DNA of 64,000 nucleotides from Motiliproteus sp963974645 (GCA_963974645.1 CAXBEA010000007.1:1-64000); one strand, 5' to 3'; numbered from the stretch's first letter, positions 44,624 to 54,387 are shown. Made by a program: numbers and translations. Notes: generated from the letters alone by a model not told the origin.

Positions 44624-45571
44624 ATGACCCTGACCGAGCTACGTTATATCGTTACCCTGGCCCAGGAACATCATTTTGGCCGAGCTGCTGAACGCTGCTT
44701 TGTCAGTCAACCGACCCTGAGCGTCGCGGTTAAAAAGCTTGAGGCAGAGCTGGGGATCGCGCTGTTTGAGCGCAACAAGAGCCGGGTCGAGCTGACCCCG
44801 GTCGGCCAGCAGGTGGTTGATCAGGCGCAGCGCGTTCTTCGTGAGGCCAAGCAAATTGAAGAGTTAGCAAAGAGCGGCCGCGACCCCTTAACCAGCCCGT
44901 TACGACTGGGGGCGATCTACACCATCGCCCCCTATCTGTTCCCGCAGCTGATTCCCCGGCTACGGCAGATGGCGCCGCAGATGCCGATCTACCTCGAGGA
45001 GAGCTACACCGAGACTCTGCGCAGCAAACTCTGCAACGGCGAGCTGGATGCGATCGTCATCGCCCTGCCCTTCGAGGCACCCGATATCCTGGTCCGGGCG
45101 CTTTACGACGAACCCTTTGTGGCACTGCTCCCCAGCAACCACCCCTGGAGCACCCGCGCGAGTATCGACGCGGCTGAGCTGGATCAGATTCCGCTACTGA
45201 TGCTGGGTGAAGGTCATTGCTTCAGGGATCAGCTGCTCGAGGCCTGCAGCGGACTCGGCAACAGCAGCCCTAATGCTCGCCCCAGCGGCCGCCAAGTCAC
45301 CGAAGGCAGCTCACTGGAAACCATTCGCCACATGGTTGCCTCGGGGCTAGGTTCAACCGCGCTACCCCTGTCCGCTATCGATCCCGAACAGAACTCGTCA
45401 CTGGTCACCGCGGTGCCCTTTAGCCAACCTGTGCCCAAGCGCACCCTGGCGCTGGCCTGGCGCGCCAGTTTCACCCGTCCCAAGGCGATCGATATCCTGA
45501 TCGATGCCATTCGTCCCTGCGCGGTATCCAGGTTCGAACCGCCGCCAAAGACCTCTCGCCGCGATGACTGA
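44624..45571 (+). CDS. oxyR: Peroxide-sensing LysR regulator OxyR
   Basis: The 315-residue LysR protein carries the OxyR redox pair C199 and C208 (LGEGHCFRDQLLEAC), in the same positions as in E. coli. The N-terminal HTH is TLTELRYIVTLAQEHHFGRAAE with VSQPTLSVAVKKLE. Hydrogen peroxide forms the C199-C208 disulfide and switches on catalase and peroxidase genes. The start was set at MTLTELRYIV; an upstream ATG would add 22 unrelated residues. Its stop overlaps the recG start, and oxyR-recG is a conserved pair in Pseudomonas relatives. Confidence 0.93.
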   Translation: MTLTELRYIVTLAQEHHFGRAAERCFVSQPTLSVAVKKLEAELGIALFERNKSRVELTPVGQQVVDQAQRVLREAKQIEELAKSGRDPLTSPLRLGAIYTIAPYLFPQLIPRLRQMAPQMPIYLEESYTETLRSKLCNGELDAIVIALPFEAPDILVRALYDEPFVALLPSNHPWSTRASIDAAELDQIPLLMLGEGHCFRDQLLEACSGLGNSSPNARPSGRQVTEGSSLETIRHMVASGLGSTALPLSAIDPEQNSSLVTAVPFSQPVPKRTLALAWRASFTRPKAIDILIDAIRPCAVSRFEPPPKTSRRDD

Positions 45572-47654
45572 TACCGAACTGCGCCCTTTAGACCAGATCT
45601 CCGTATCCCGGCTCAAAGGGGTAGGTGCAGCGATGCAGCTAAAGCTGGAGAAGCTGGGGCTGGAAACCCTCCAGGATCTGCTGTTTCATCTGCCGTTGCG
45701 GTACCAGGATAGGACCCGGATTCTGGCCATCGGTCAGCTGCGCCCAGGCGACGAAGCCGTCATTGAGGGAACGCTGGTCAGCTGTGATCTGCTGATGGGA
45801 CGCCGTCGCAGCCTACGCTGCGTGCTACGCGATGCGAGCGGCAGCATCGCCCTGCGCTTCTTTCACTTCAGTGCTGCACAGAAAAACAACCTCAAGCCCG
45901 GCATCAAGCTGCGCTGCTTTGGCGAGGCCCGTGTCGGCAGTGGCGGACTAGAGATCTACCACCCCGAATATAAAACTCTGGACCAGGCAGCGCAGGCACC
46001 GATCAGCACCACCTTAACTCCCACCTATCCTGCTACCGAAGGACTGACCCAGACCCGGATCCGCAGCCTGTGCGGCCAGGCACTGCAGTTCATGGAACAG
46101 CAGGGAGGATTGCAAGAGTGGCTTCCCGAGGCCTTGCGCCAGCAGTATGCACTCAGCGATCTGAATGCTGCCGTGCGCTATCTGCATAGCCCCCCGGTCG
46201 GCACCGATCTGCAACAACTGGCCGAAGCACGCCACCCTGCCCAGCGTCGGCTGGCATTCGAAGAGCTGCTGGCGCATCACCTCAGTTTGCTCCGGCTGCG
46301 CCGCCAACAGCAACAGCACAGCGCGCCTGGACTCAACACCCAGGGCAGCCTGATCAATGACTTCCTGGCGCAGCTACCCTTTGCCCTGACCGGCGCTCAG
46401 CAACGGGTCTGGAATGAAGTCAGCCGCGACCTGGCGCAACCGATTCCGATGTTGCGCCTGGTCCAGGGCGATGTCGGCTCCGGGAAAACGGTGGTGGCCG
46501 CGCTCAGCGCGCTGCAAGCGATAGAGTCGGGCTACCAGGCGGCAGTGATGGCACCGACCGAAATTCTTGCTGAGCAGCATATGCTCAACTTCCGCAACTG
46601 GTTTGAACCGCTCGGATTAGAGGTCGACTGGCTCGCCGGACGGCTCAAAGGCAAAAAACGTAGCGAAGCACTGGAACGGATCGGATCGGGTCAAGCCCAG
46701 GTGGTGATCGGCACCCATGCGCTGTTTCAGGAGCAGGTTCAGTTCCACTGCCTGGGCGCGATCGTGGTCGACGAGCAGCACCGTTTTGGCGTCCATCAGC
46801 GCCTGGCACTGCGCGAAAAGGGCCGCGATGGTTTGGTACCGCACCAGCTGATCATGACCGCCACCCCCATTCCCCGCACCCTGACCATGAGTGCCTACGC
46901 CGACCTCGACTGCTCGGTGATCGATGAACTGCCGCCCGGACGCACCCCGGTCAACACGGTGCTGATCTCGGACCAGCGCCGTGACCAGGTGGTCGCCCGG
47001 GTCCGCGCCGCCTGCACCGAGGGTCGCCAAACCTACTGGGTCTGCACCCTGATCGAAGAATCGGAAACGCTGCAGTGCCAGGCCGCCGAGGTGACCGCCA
47101 CCGAGCTGACCAGCGCGCTACCCGAACTGCGGATCGGACTGATCCACGGACGGATGAAAGCGCCAGAAAAGGCCGAGGTGATGAACCGTTTTAAAACCCG
47201 GCAACTGGATCTGCTGGTTGCCACCACGGTAATCGAGGTCGGTGTCGACGTCCCCAACGCCAGCCTGATGATTATCGAAAATCCCGAACGGCTGGGATTG
47301 GCCCAGCTGCACCAGCTGCGAGGCCGGGTCGGCCGCGGCTCGGTTGCCAGCCACTGCGTGCTGATGTACCACAACCCGCTGTCACAGCAGAGCCGCGAGC
47401 GGTTGCAGGTGATGCGCGAAACTAACGACGGTTTTCTGATTGCCGAAAAAGATTTGGAACTACGGGGTCCCGGTGAGGTGTTAGGGACCCGCCAAACCGG
47501 GATGATGCAGTTCCGCATCGCCGATCTGGAGCGCGATGCAGACCTGCTGGAGCAGGTCAAAGCCGTCGCCAGCCAGATCGAGCACCTGCGCCAAAACTGC
47601 GATGGGATTATCCGTCGCTGGCTAGCGCAGGGGGAGCAGTACGGGAATGTCTAG
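45564..47654 (+). CDS. recG: ATP-dependent DNA helicase RecG
   Basis: RecG (696 residues) remodels stalled replication forks and branch-migrates Holliday junctions. The N-terminal wedge/OB region (about 60-160: LPLRYQDRTRI, LRCVLRDASGSIALRFFHF) precedes the helicase core: Walker A GDVGSGKTVVA, DEQHRFGVHQR (motif II), MTATPIPRTL (motif III), and the RGRVGRG (motif VI) region with QLHQLRGRVGRGSVASHC. The TRG motif lies towards the C-terminus. The start overlaps oxyR by eight bases (ATGACTGA); an upstream in-frame ATG would add 20 residues. Confidence 0.96.
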   Translation: MTDTELRPLDQISVSRLKGVGAAMQLKLEKLGLETLQDLLFHLPLRYQDRTRILAIGQLRPGDEAVIEGTLVSCDLLMGRRRSLRCVLRDASGSIALRFFHFSAAQKNNLKPGIKLRCFGEARVGSGGLEIYHPEYKTLDQAAQAPISTTLTPTYPATEGLTQTRIRSLCGQALQFMEQQGGLQEWLPEALRQQYALSDLNAAVRYLHSPPVGTDLQQLAEARHPAQRRLAFEELLAHHLSLLRLRRQQQQHSAPGLNTQGSLINDFLAQLPFALTGAQQRVWNEVSRDLAQPIPMLRLVQGDVGSGKTVVAALSALQAIESGYQAAVMAPTEILAEQHMLNFRNWFEPLGLEVDWLAGRLKGKKRSEALERIGSGQAQVVIGTHALFQEQVQFHCLGAIVVDEQHRFGVHQRLALREKGRDGLVPHQLIMTATPIPRTLTMSAYADLDCSVIDELPPGRTPVNTVLISDQRRDQVVARVRAACTEGRQTYWVCTLIEESETLQCQAAEVTATELTSALPELRIGLIHGRMKAPEKAEVMNRFKTRQLDLLVATTVIEVGVDVPNASLMIIENPERLGLAQLHQLRGRVGRGSVASHCVLMYHNPLSQQSRERLQVMRETNDGFLIAEKDLELRGPGEVLGTRQTGMMQFRIADLERDADLLEQVKAVASQIEHLRQNCDGIIRRWLAQGEQYGNV

Positions 47655-47714
47655 CCCTGCCGTTCTCTGGGTTGAGTTTTAATCCGGCATCAATCCGACA
47701 TCCGCCGGGTCAAC

Positions 47715-47816
47715 GTCGGAATAAATTCCGACTTACAGGATCAGGGGTTGTGGGTCGGAATTTATTCCGACGCGGATTTTGCAGGGTCACGCTAGGCTGT
47801 CGGGTTAAAACCCGAC
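47715..47816. repeat. Cluster of three REP-like palindromes between recG and rep
   Basis: Three 18-bp near-perfect palindromes lie in a row: GTCGGAATAAATTCCGAC (47715-47732), its exact reverse complement GTCGGAATTTATTCCGAC (47754-47771), and GTCGGGTTAAAACCCGAC (47799-47816). They fill the gap between the convergent recG and rep genes, and the last one abuts the rep stop. They probably act as bidirectional terminators or mRNA stabilisers and resemble REP elements mobilised by RAYT transposases. No RAYT gene is in the window. Confidence 0.85.
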
Positions 47817-49829
47817 CTACTTCAGCAGATCCCGCAAACTGCTCAGGGTCGCCCGGCCCTGGGCTTTGTTCTCGACCTCGCAGCCCGGATCGCGACCGAA
47901 CCACTCCAGATCCTCTTCGGGCAGCTCATCCAGAAAACGGCTCGGTACGGTATCGATCAACTCGCCATACTGCTTGCGTTGACGGGTCAGGGTCAGGGTC
48001 AGGGTTTTGCGTGCGCGGGTGATTCCCACGTAAGCCAAGCGCCGCTCCTCCTCGACAAAATCATCCTCGATACTATTGCGATGCGGCAGCAACTCCTCCT
48101 CCATGCCGATCAGGTAGACGTGCGGGTACTCCAGTCCTTTCGAGGCGTGCAGCGTCGATAGCTGCACCCGGTCGTCATCCTCGTCTTCCTCCTGTTGCTC
48201 CAGCATATCGATCAGCAACAAACGGGTCACTGCATCATCGATCTCGGCATCGGGATTGTCCTCCTGCAACCGCTCCAGGGTCCGCTGCAGCGAATCGACC
48301 AGAAAGCCAACATTGGCCATCCGCCGCTCCGCCTGGAGCTCTGAATTACAGTTTTGGTAGGTCCAGGCTTCGTAATCGATATCGCGGATCATCTGCTTGA
48401 TCACCTCGATAGGATCGTTCTGATAACAGCGCTGATGCACCGCTTTTAGCCAGTGGCTAAACTCATGCAATTTTGCCTGGGCCCGCGCCGACAGCACCTG
48501 GGTCAGCCCCAGCTCGCCGCAGGCCTCAAACATACTGACCTTGCGTTCGGTCGCATAGCTGGCGAGTTTTTCCAGGGTTCCTGGACCTATCTCGCGCCTG
48601 GGCAGATTGATGATGCGCAGGAAGGCGTTATCATCGTCGGGGTTAATCAGCACCTTCAGATACCCCATGATGTCCTTGACCTCGGCGCGGGAAAAAAACG
48701 AGGTGCCGCCACTGAGTTTGTAGGGGATCTGATTGACCTGCAGCTTCATCTCGATCAGCCGCGACTGGTGATTACCGCGGTAGAGAATGGCGTAATCGCG
48801 GTAGTGGTTTTGCAGCCGCAGCCGTCGCTCGATAATATCTGCCGCGATTCGTTCCGCTTCGGCGTCCTCGTTGCGATTGACGATTACTCGCAGCGGATCA
48901 CCCGAACCCATCTCGCTCCAGAGGGTTTTCTCAAACTCGTGCGGGTTGTTCATGATCAGCTGGTTGGCCGCCTTGAGGATGCGGCTGGTAGAGCGATAAT
49001 TCTGCTCCAGCATCACCACTTTCAGCGACGGGAAATCGGTTTTTAGCAGCGCCAGGTTCTCGGGCCGAGCACCGCGCCAGGCATAGATCGACTGGTCATC
49101 GTCACCCACAACCGTCAAACCGCCGCGAATCCCCACCAGTAGTTTAACCATCAGGTACTGACTGGTGTTGGTATCCTGATACTCGTCTACCAACAGATAA
49201 CGGATCTTGCGCTGCCAGCGCTCCAGCACATCGGAACGCTGCTGAAACAGCAGTGTCGGGATCAAGATCAGGTCGTCAAAATCAACCGCATTGTAGGCGC
49301 GCAGACTGCGGTTATAACTGGCATAAACGCGCGCCGCCAGCTCTTCATTCGGGTTCTGCGCCTGCTGGTAAGCACGGTCGGGGCCGATCAGGTCATTTTT
49401 CCAGCTGGAGATCAGATGCTGGATGGTATCGACCAGATCGGTCTCCTCCAGATTATCTTTCTGCATCAAGCCTTTGATCAGCGCATTGGCGTCCTGGGCA
49501 TCAAAGATCGAAAAACCCGGTTTGAACCCCAGCAACTTGTGCTCGCGGCGGATAATGTTCAGACCCAGGTTGTGGAAAGTTGAAACCGTTAGCCCCCGCG
49601 AAGCAGGCCCCTTGACCAGTTTTCCAACCCGCTCCTTCATCTCCCGCGAGGCTTTATTGGTAAAGGTCACCGCCGCGATATGGTGCGCCTTGATGCCGCA
49701 GGTCTCTATCAGGTAGGCGATCTTGCGGGTGATCACGCTGGTCTTGCCGCTACCGGCACCGGCCAGCACCAGCAGTGGGCCGTCAACGTAAAGTACCGCC
49801 TCTTTCTGGCGGGGATTGAGAGTACTCAC
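47817..49829 (-). CDS. rep: ATP-dependent DNA helicase Rep
   Basis: Rep (670 residues) is a 3'-5' UvrD-family helicase that clears proteins ahead of the replication fork. Motifs in order: NPRQKEAV (Q motif), AGAGSGKTSV (I), VTFTNKASREM (Ia), LLVDEYQDTN (II), VVGDDDQSIYAWRGA (III), LEQNYRSTSRIL (IV), LSTLHASKGLEYPHVYLIG (V) and RLAYVGITRARKTL (VI). It starts with GTG. UvrD is longer and has a different C-terminus; the length and N-terminus fit Rep. It is convergent with recG. Confidence 0.95.
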   Translation of the reverse strand: MSTLNPRQKEAVLYVDGPLLVLAGAGSGKTSVITRKIAYLIETCGIKAHHIAAVTFTNKASREMKERVGKLVKGPASRGLTVSTFHNLGLNIIRREHKLLGFKPGFSIFDAQDANALIKGLMQKDNLEETDLVDTIQHLISSWKNDLIGPDRAYQQAQNPNEELAARVYASYNRSLRAYNAVDFDDLILIPTLLFQQRSDVLERWQRKIRYLLVDEYQDTNTSQYLMVKLLVGIRGGLTVVGDDDQSIYAWRGARPENLALLKTDFPSLKVVMLEQNYRSTSRILKAANQLIMNNPHEFEKTLWSEMGSGDPLRVIVNRNEDAEAERIAADIIERRLRLQNHYRDYAILYRGNHQSRLIEMKLQVNQIPYKLSGGTSFFSRAEVKDIMGYLKVLINPDDDNAFLRIINLPRREIGPGTLEKLASYATERKVSMFEACGELGLTQVLSARAQAKLHEFSHWLKAVHQRCYQNDPIEVIKQMIRDIDYEAWTYQNCNSELQAERRMANVGFLVDSLQRTLERLQEDNPDAEIDDAVTRLLLIDMLEQQEEDEDDDRVQLSTLHASKGLEYPHVYLIGMEEELLPHRNSIEDDFVEEERRLAYVGITRARKTLTLTLTRQRKQYGELIDTVPSRFLDELPEEDLEWFGRDPGCEVENKAQGRATLSSLRDLLK

Positions 49830-50027
49830 GACTACGAATCTCTAGTTAAAAATGGCGCTTTGCTAGTCAGGTAAAGACTACAAGCCTGCGATTAGGGATA
49901 GTTATTGGTTTAAAGAAATAGCCAGCTGGGCCGATATTAGATAGATTAAGGATCATCGATACCAAGGAGGGGGTCATTCTACAGCCCAGGGAGAGGGAAT
50001 CATACTAGCCGGACATGTTGAGAAGTC

Positions 50028-51785
50028 ATGCCAACGGGCAATAATAACAACAATAATACTCCCCATCTCTTGATCATCGCTCCGGTAACACCCGTCTATC
50101 AAGCGATAGTCTGGCCGCTATTGCAGGCTCCGGTACCCGGCTATCGACTGACCTGGTGCCTGTCAATTAAAGAAGCACTGGTTCAGGGACGCAATTCGAA
50201 TTTCGATCTGATCCTTCTCGCCGATAGTATCGCCGACCATCCGCATCATAACTACCTCCAGCAAGCCCGCCGGTTGCAGCTGCATATTCCGTTGATGATT
50301 ATCGGTGAGCACATCCAGCCTCAGAGAGAAGAGCGCTATCTTGCCAATGGTGCTATCGATGTCCTGGAACTGTCCCAGATCAGCCTTAGCCTACTGCGCC
50401 AATCCTTCCGCTACGCCGAACGCTTGCATCAGCGCGACAATCAGATCAAGAACCTGCGTCTGTTTGACGAGCTCACCGGTTCACCCTCGCGGTTGAGCTT
50501 CACCCAGCAGCTCAGCCAGCAATTTGAGTCCGCCCAGAACAATCATCAACGGCTGGGGTTAATGACCCTGAATATCGATGGATTCAAGCGCGTTAACAAC
50601 GCCTTGGGCCCAGAGGTTGGGGACGAAATAATCAGCAAGGTCGCCTCGCGCTTGCAAGCAGGTCTGGAGCCCAGGCAGGAACTTGCCCGTGTGGGTGATA
50701 ATCAGTTCACGCTACTGGTGCAGGGCGACGATGTGGAATCCAGCCTGACCAAACTGATCGAACGCATCTGCTATCTGCATCAACGTCCCTACCGCGTTCA
50801 AGGGCACAACCTGGCCTTTGGGATCAGTATTGGCTGCGCCATCTACCCCGATAGCGCCAGCGATATGGGCAGTCTGATACGCCATTCCGGATCAGCGCTG
50901 CATCTGGCAAAAAAAGAGCGCGGCTGCACCTCCCGTTTTTATCAAGAAAGCAACTACGAGGACGCGGTCAATCTGATCACTCTGGAGCCCGAGCTGCTCA
51001 ACGCGTTACGCCAAGAGCAGTTTGTGCTCCATTACCAACCCAGAATAGATCTCAACAGCGGTCGTATTGTCGGCGCAGAAGCGCTCATCCGCTGGCAACA
51101 CCCGCAAAAAGGGCTGCTGTACCCCGATACGTTTATCCCCATGGCGGAAAAATCGGGCTTGATCGTCCCCATGGGTTACTGGGTGTTTAACCAAGCCCTG
51201 AAAGATATCAAACTGCTCGATGCAAAAGATTGCAGCCTGAATAAAATCGGTATCAACCTCTCTTTTCGGCAGTTTCAGGACGATACCCTGGTGCCCACAA
51301 TCGGCCGATTATTGACCCACAGCGGGATCCATCCTGGACGGATCGAATTCGAGCTGACCGAAACCTCGGTGGCGCTAAACGAACAGCATGTCAGCCTCTG
51401 TATTGCCGATCTCAGCACCCTGGGTGTGACCTTCTCGCTGGATGATTTCGGCACCGGTTACTCCTCCTTTGCCCATCTGCAAAAACTACCGATCAACACC
51501 CTCAAGATCGATCGCTCTTTTGTCAGCGGGGTCACCGAGAATCCTGACGATGCAGAGATTGTCCGCGCCATTATCAACCTGGCTCACAACCTGCGTAAGG
51601 ATGTAATCGCCGAGGGGGCCGAAACCGCCGAGCAGGTCGACTTCTTAAAGCGCAATCAGTGTGATCAGGTGCAAGGCTATTACTTCAGCAAGCCCGTTGC
51701 CCTGCCTTTGCTATTTAAACAGCTAAAAAAACAGCGTTTATCGGAAGGGCCGGAGCAATATCCAGCACTGGAGCTGCGCGTATAA
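50028..51785 (+). CDS. EAL phosphodiesterase with degenerate GGDEF domain
   Basis: The 585-residue protein has a receiver-like N-terminal domain (about 12-130), a GGDEF domain whose signature is degenerate (GDNQF near residue 224), and an EAL domain with intact EALIRW (about 350), ELTETSVA, DDFGTGYSSFAHL and AEGAET. It should hydrolyse cyclic di-GMP and not make it; the dead GGDEF may sense GTP. The N-terminus MPTGNNNNNNTPH reflects an AAT/AAC trinucleotide tract. No partner kinase is adjacent. Confidence 0.9.
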   Translation: MPTGNNNNNNTPHLLIIAPVTPVYQAIVWPLLQAPVPGYRLTWCLSIKEALVQGRNSNFDLILLADSIADHPHHNYLQQARRLQLHIPLMIIGEHIQPQREERYLANGAIDVLELSQISLSLLRQSFRYAERLHQRDNQIKNLRLFDELTGSPSRLSFTQQLSQQFESAQNNHQRLGLMTLNIDGFKRVNNALGPEVGDEIISKVASRLQAGLEPRQELARVGDNQFTLLVQGDDVESSLTKLIERICYLHQRPYRVQGHNLAFGISIGCAIYPDSASDMGSLIRHSGSALHLAKKERGCTSRFYQESNYEDAVNLITLEPELLNALRQEQFVLHYQPRIDLNSGRIVGAEALIRWQHPQKGLLYPDTFIPMAEKSGLIVPMGYWVFNQALKDIKLLDAKDCSLNKIGINLSFRQFQDDTLVPTIGRLLTHSGIHPGRIEFELTETSVALNEQHVSLCIADLSTLGVTFSLDDFGTGYSSFAHLQKLPINTLKIDRSFVSGVTENPDDAEIVRAIINLAHNLRKDVIAEGAETAEQVDFLKRNQCDQVQGYYFSKPVALPLLFKQLKKQRLSEGPEQYPALELRV

Positions 51786-51821
51786 AATGTAACCAGGAGC
51801 CCAATTTAAAGGGATTGAGGA

Positions 51822-53333
51822 CTATGGATTCACCACCGCACGGTCCAATTTCCGATAACTGAGCGACTCCAGCAGCTGGGGTCGCTGTACCAGATTAGAC
51901 TCGGCCAGATCCGCCAGGGTACGTGCCACCCGGAGTACCCGGTGATAGGCCCTTGCCGAAAGCCCCAAGCGATTCAGCGCCTGCTCCATCATCAAACGAT
52001 CTGCTCGGCTTAACCGACAGTCCTGCTCGACCTCCCGACCACTGAGCTGACTATTGAGTTTGCCACGCCGGTCCAGCTGGCGTTGTCGAGCCTGCTGTAC
52101 CCGTAAGCTGACCTGGGCGGAGGTTTCAACCGCTACCGTATCGGCGGTCAGCTCTCCTTCGGCCAGCGCCGCTACTTCGACATGCAGATCCAGTCGGTCC
52201 AGCAAAGGGCCGGATATCTTGCCTTGATAGCGGCGCACCAGATCAGGGCTGCAATGACAGCGCCCACGTGGATCGCCGTAGTAGCCGCAGGGGCAAGGAT
52301 TCATCGCGGCAATTAGCTGAAAGCGGGCGGGGAAGGTCACCTGGGCGCGAGCACGAGAGATACACACCTGCCCCGACTCCATCGGCTGGCGCAACACCTC
52401 CAGTACCTTGCGATCAAACTCAGTCAGCTCATCCAAAAACAGCACGCCGTGATTCGCCAGCGATATCTCCCCTGGCCGAGGAGTACTGCCACCGCCTACC
52501 AGAGCGACCCCAGAAACCGTATGATGCGGCTGCCGAAACGGGCGCTGCTGACTCAAAATCGCGCCCTGCGGCTGCGAGGCGACCGAGAGTATCGATGCCA
52601 CATCCAGATGCTCCTGCACGGTAAGCGGCGGTAGCAAGCCAGGCAACCGGCTGGCGAGCATGGTTTTGCCGGTACCGGGAGGACCGACCATCAGCAAACT
52701 ATGGCTGCCGGCTGCGGCAACCTCCAACGCTCGCTTGGCCTGAAACTGACCTTTCACTTCGGCTAGATCCAGAACAAAGCTCAGCGTGGGTAGAGCAGGT
52801 GCAGGAGTCGCTTCGATCTTTGTATGCCCAAGCAGATGGGCGCAGGCGTGCAATAGATGAGGGGCGCCTATCACTGTAGCCTGGGAAGCTAATGCCGCTT
52901 CTTCGGCACAGGCAGCAGGTAGCAGCAAAGCACGCCCGGCAGCTGCCGCCTGAATCGCGACCGGTAGAACCCCGGGAACAGCACGCAGCTCTCCCGACAG
53001 TGCCAGCTCGCCGATCACCTCATAGCCTGACAGTTCAGCTTGAGGAATCTGCCCTGAGGCGCAGAGGATACCCAGCGCAATCGCCAAATCGTAGCGACCG
53101 CCCTCTTTAGGAAGATCGGCAGGCGCCAGATTGACGGTAATGCGTCGCATCGGGTAGTCGAATCGAGCGTTGAGCAGGGCGCTGCGAACGCGATCCTTGG
53201 ATTCTTTTACTGCAGTCTCAGGCAGGCCCACTATCGACAGCCCGGGCAAGCCATTACTCAAGTGAACCTCGACCGTAACCGAGGGTGCTTCTATCCCGAG
53301 CAGTGCTCGGCTATGGACGATCGCAAGCGACAT
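51822..53333 (-). CDS. comM: ComM/YifB-family Mg-chelatase-like AAA ATPase
   Basis: The 503-residue protein has an N-terminal Lon-protease-like fold domain (SLAIVHSRALLGIEAPSVTVEVHLSNGLP) and a central AAA+ domain with Walker A GPPGTGKTMLASRLPGLLPPL and Walker B VLFLDELTEFD. A Cys-rich insertion (NPCPCGYYGDPRGRCHC) and a C-terminal helical domain with ARAYHRVLRVARTLADL complete it. ComM is a hexameric branch-migration helicase needed for natural transformation in Vibrio and Haemophilus. It lies next to ubiK on the same strand, as in related genomes. Confidence 0.95.
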   Translation of the reverse strand: MSLAIVHSRALLGIEAPSVTVEVHLSNGLPGLSIVGLPETAVKESKDRVRSALLNARFDYPMRRITVNLAPADLPKEGGRYDLAIALGILCASGQIPQAELSGYEVIGELALSGELRAVPGVLPVAIQAAAAGRALLLPAACAEEAALASQATVIGAPHLLHACAHLLGHTKIEATPAPALPTLSFVLDLAEVKGQFQAKRALEVAAAGSHSLLMVGPPGTGKTMLASRLPGLLPPLTVQEHLDVASILSVASQPQGAILSQQRPFRQPHHTVSGVALVGGGSTPRPGEISLANHGVLFLDELTEFDRKVLEVLRQPMESGQVCISRARAQVTFPARFQLIAAMNPCPCGYYGDPRGRCHCSPDLVRRYQGKISGPLLDRLDLHVEVAALAEGELTADTVAVETSAQVSLRVQQARQRQLDRRGKLNSQLSGREVEQDCRLSRADRLMMEQALNRLGLSARAYHRVLRVARTLADLAESNLVQRPQLLESLSYRKLDRAVVNP

Positions 53334-53475
53334 GGTTCTTCCTTGAACACACCAGCAACTGAATACTTATTTAATGGCAATTAACTATAAATCTAACAAC
53401 CACTTAATGACGATTAAATACAAATTTAATAATCCCGGCTGGTTGCAGCCTGGTTCCAACCCTAGCTTTTGAGCC

Positions 53476-53736
53476 TTAATTCGGGCCGTTTTGATCCGAA
53501 GAGCTCTCCAGTTCGGCAACCCGTTTGGCCAGCTCATCAACCAGAGAGCGGGTCCGCATCAGCACCTCCTGCTGGGTATCGAACTCTTCGCGGGTCACCA
53601 GCTCAAGCCTAGAAAATGCACTCTGCACAATCAAATTAATACTGTTACGGATCTCCTGCTGGGTCCGTTTTGGGCCTTCGCCCAGCAGCTGAGTCAGCTG
53701 ATCATTCAGCCCCTCAAACAACTTGGATGGGATCAT
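53476..53736 (-). CDS. ubiK: Ubiquinone biosynthesis accessory factor UbiK
   Basis: UbiK (YqiC; 86 residues) is a small coiled-coil protein that helps assemble the soluble Ubi complex for aerobic ubiquinone synthesis. The sequence FEGLNDQLTQLLGEGPKRTQ is followed by LVTREEFDTQQEVLMRTRSLVDELAKRVAELE, a trimeric coiled coil; I give this by its two ends only. The ATG at MIPSKLFEG was preferred over a start 33 bases upstream. Confidence 0.9.
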   Translation of the reverse strand: MIPSKLFEGLNDQLTQLLGEGPKRTQQEIRNSINLIVQSAFSRLELVTREEFDTQQEVLMRTRSLVDELAKRVAELESSSDQNGPN

Positions 53737-53826
53737 TCGATACTCCAAAGATAGTCTAGCGGTCCGCACAGTTTAGCACGCAGCGCAGGCTCCTATGCCA
53801 GCTCAATCTAGCTAATCAATCATGGC

Positions 53827-53858
53827 GCACTAATGCAGTGCGCGCACCGAGATCGTGC
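53827..53858 (+). promoter_or_regulatory. Two NtrC-like sites upstream of glnK
   Basis: GCACTAATGCAGTGC (53827-53841) is a perfect dyad of the NtrC consensus GCACY-N5-RGTGC. GCACCGAGATCGTGC (53844-53858) is a second match with two deviations from the symmetric consensus. Their centres are 17 bp apart and lie about 150 and 133 bp upstream of the predicted sigma-54 start. Confidence 0.8.
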
Positions 53859-53956
53859 CTAATTACTGTGCTCTGCTCGCCTGGACCACCTCGGCCAGAA
53901 CGCCGAAAAAATCAAATACAACCCATAAACAATTGTTTTAATTAAATATATTAAAG

Positions 53957-53973
53957 TTGGCATAGCTCATGCT
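53957..53973 (+). promoter_or_regulatory. Sigma-54 promoter of glnK-amtB
   Basis: TTGGCATAGCTCATGCT has GG and GC separated by exactly 10 bases and keeps TTGGCA and TGCT, matching the -24/-12 consensus. The predicted start is near 53984, about 65 bp before the glnK ATG. Confidence 0.85.
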
Positions 53974-54048
53974 AAACCCTCGTCAACGGATACTGCGTCG
54001 CTCTCGATAAAGCAGCTAGCCAACTTTCAATCATTAGGAGATGTAGCC

Positions 54049-54387
54049 ATGAAACTTATTTCGGCTGTGATCAAGCCCTTCAAACTAGACGACGTGCGCG
54101 AAGCACTGTCCGAAATTGGTGTGCAAGGGATTACTGTGACAGAGGTCAAAGGCTTTGGTCGGCAGAAAGGCCATACCGAACTTTACCGCGGAGCAGAATA
54201 CGTCGTCGACTTCCTGCCCAAGGTCAAACTGGAAGCGGCGGTGAGCGACGAGATTGTCGACCAGGTGATCGAGAGTATCGCTAAGACCGCCAACACCGGC
54301 AAGATCGGCGATGGCAAAATATTTGTCAGTGATCTGGAACAGGTTATCCGTATCCGTACCGGTGAGACCGGCAATAGCGCGCTTTAA
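54049..54387 (+). CDS. glnK: Nitrogen regulatory PII protein GlnK
   Basis: GlnK (112 residues) is a trimeric PII signal protein that binds ATP/ADP and 2-oxoglutarate and plugs the AmtB channel when nitrogen is plentiful. It starts MKLISAVIKPFKLDDVREAL. The T-loop has the uridylylation site Tyr51 in GAEYVVDFLPK. GKIGDGKIFVSDLEQVIRIRTGE is the conserved C-terminal block. It is followed 40 bp later by amtB. A sigma-54 promoter and NtrC sites lie upstream, so it belongs to the nitrogen-starvation regulon. Confidence 0.97.
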   Translation: MKLISAVIKPFKLDDVREALSEIGVQGITVTEVKGFGRQKGHTELYRGAEYVVDFLPKVKLEAAVSDEIVDQVIESIAKTANTGKIGDGKIFVSDLEQVIRIRTGETGNSAL

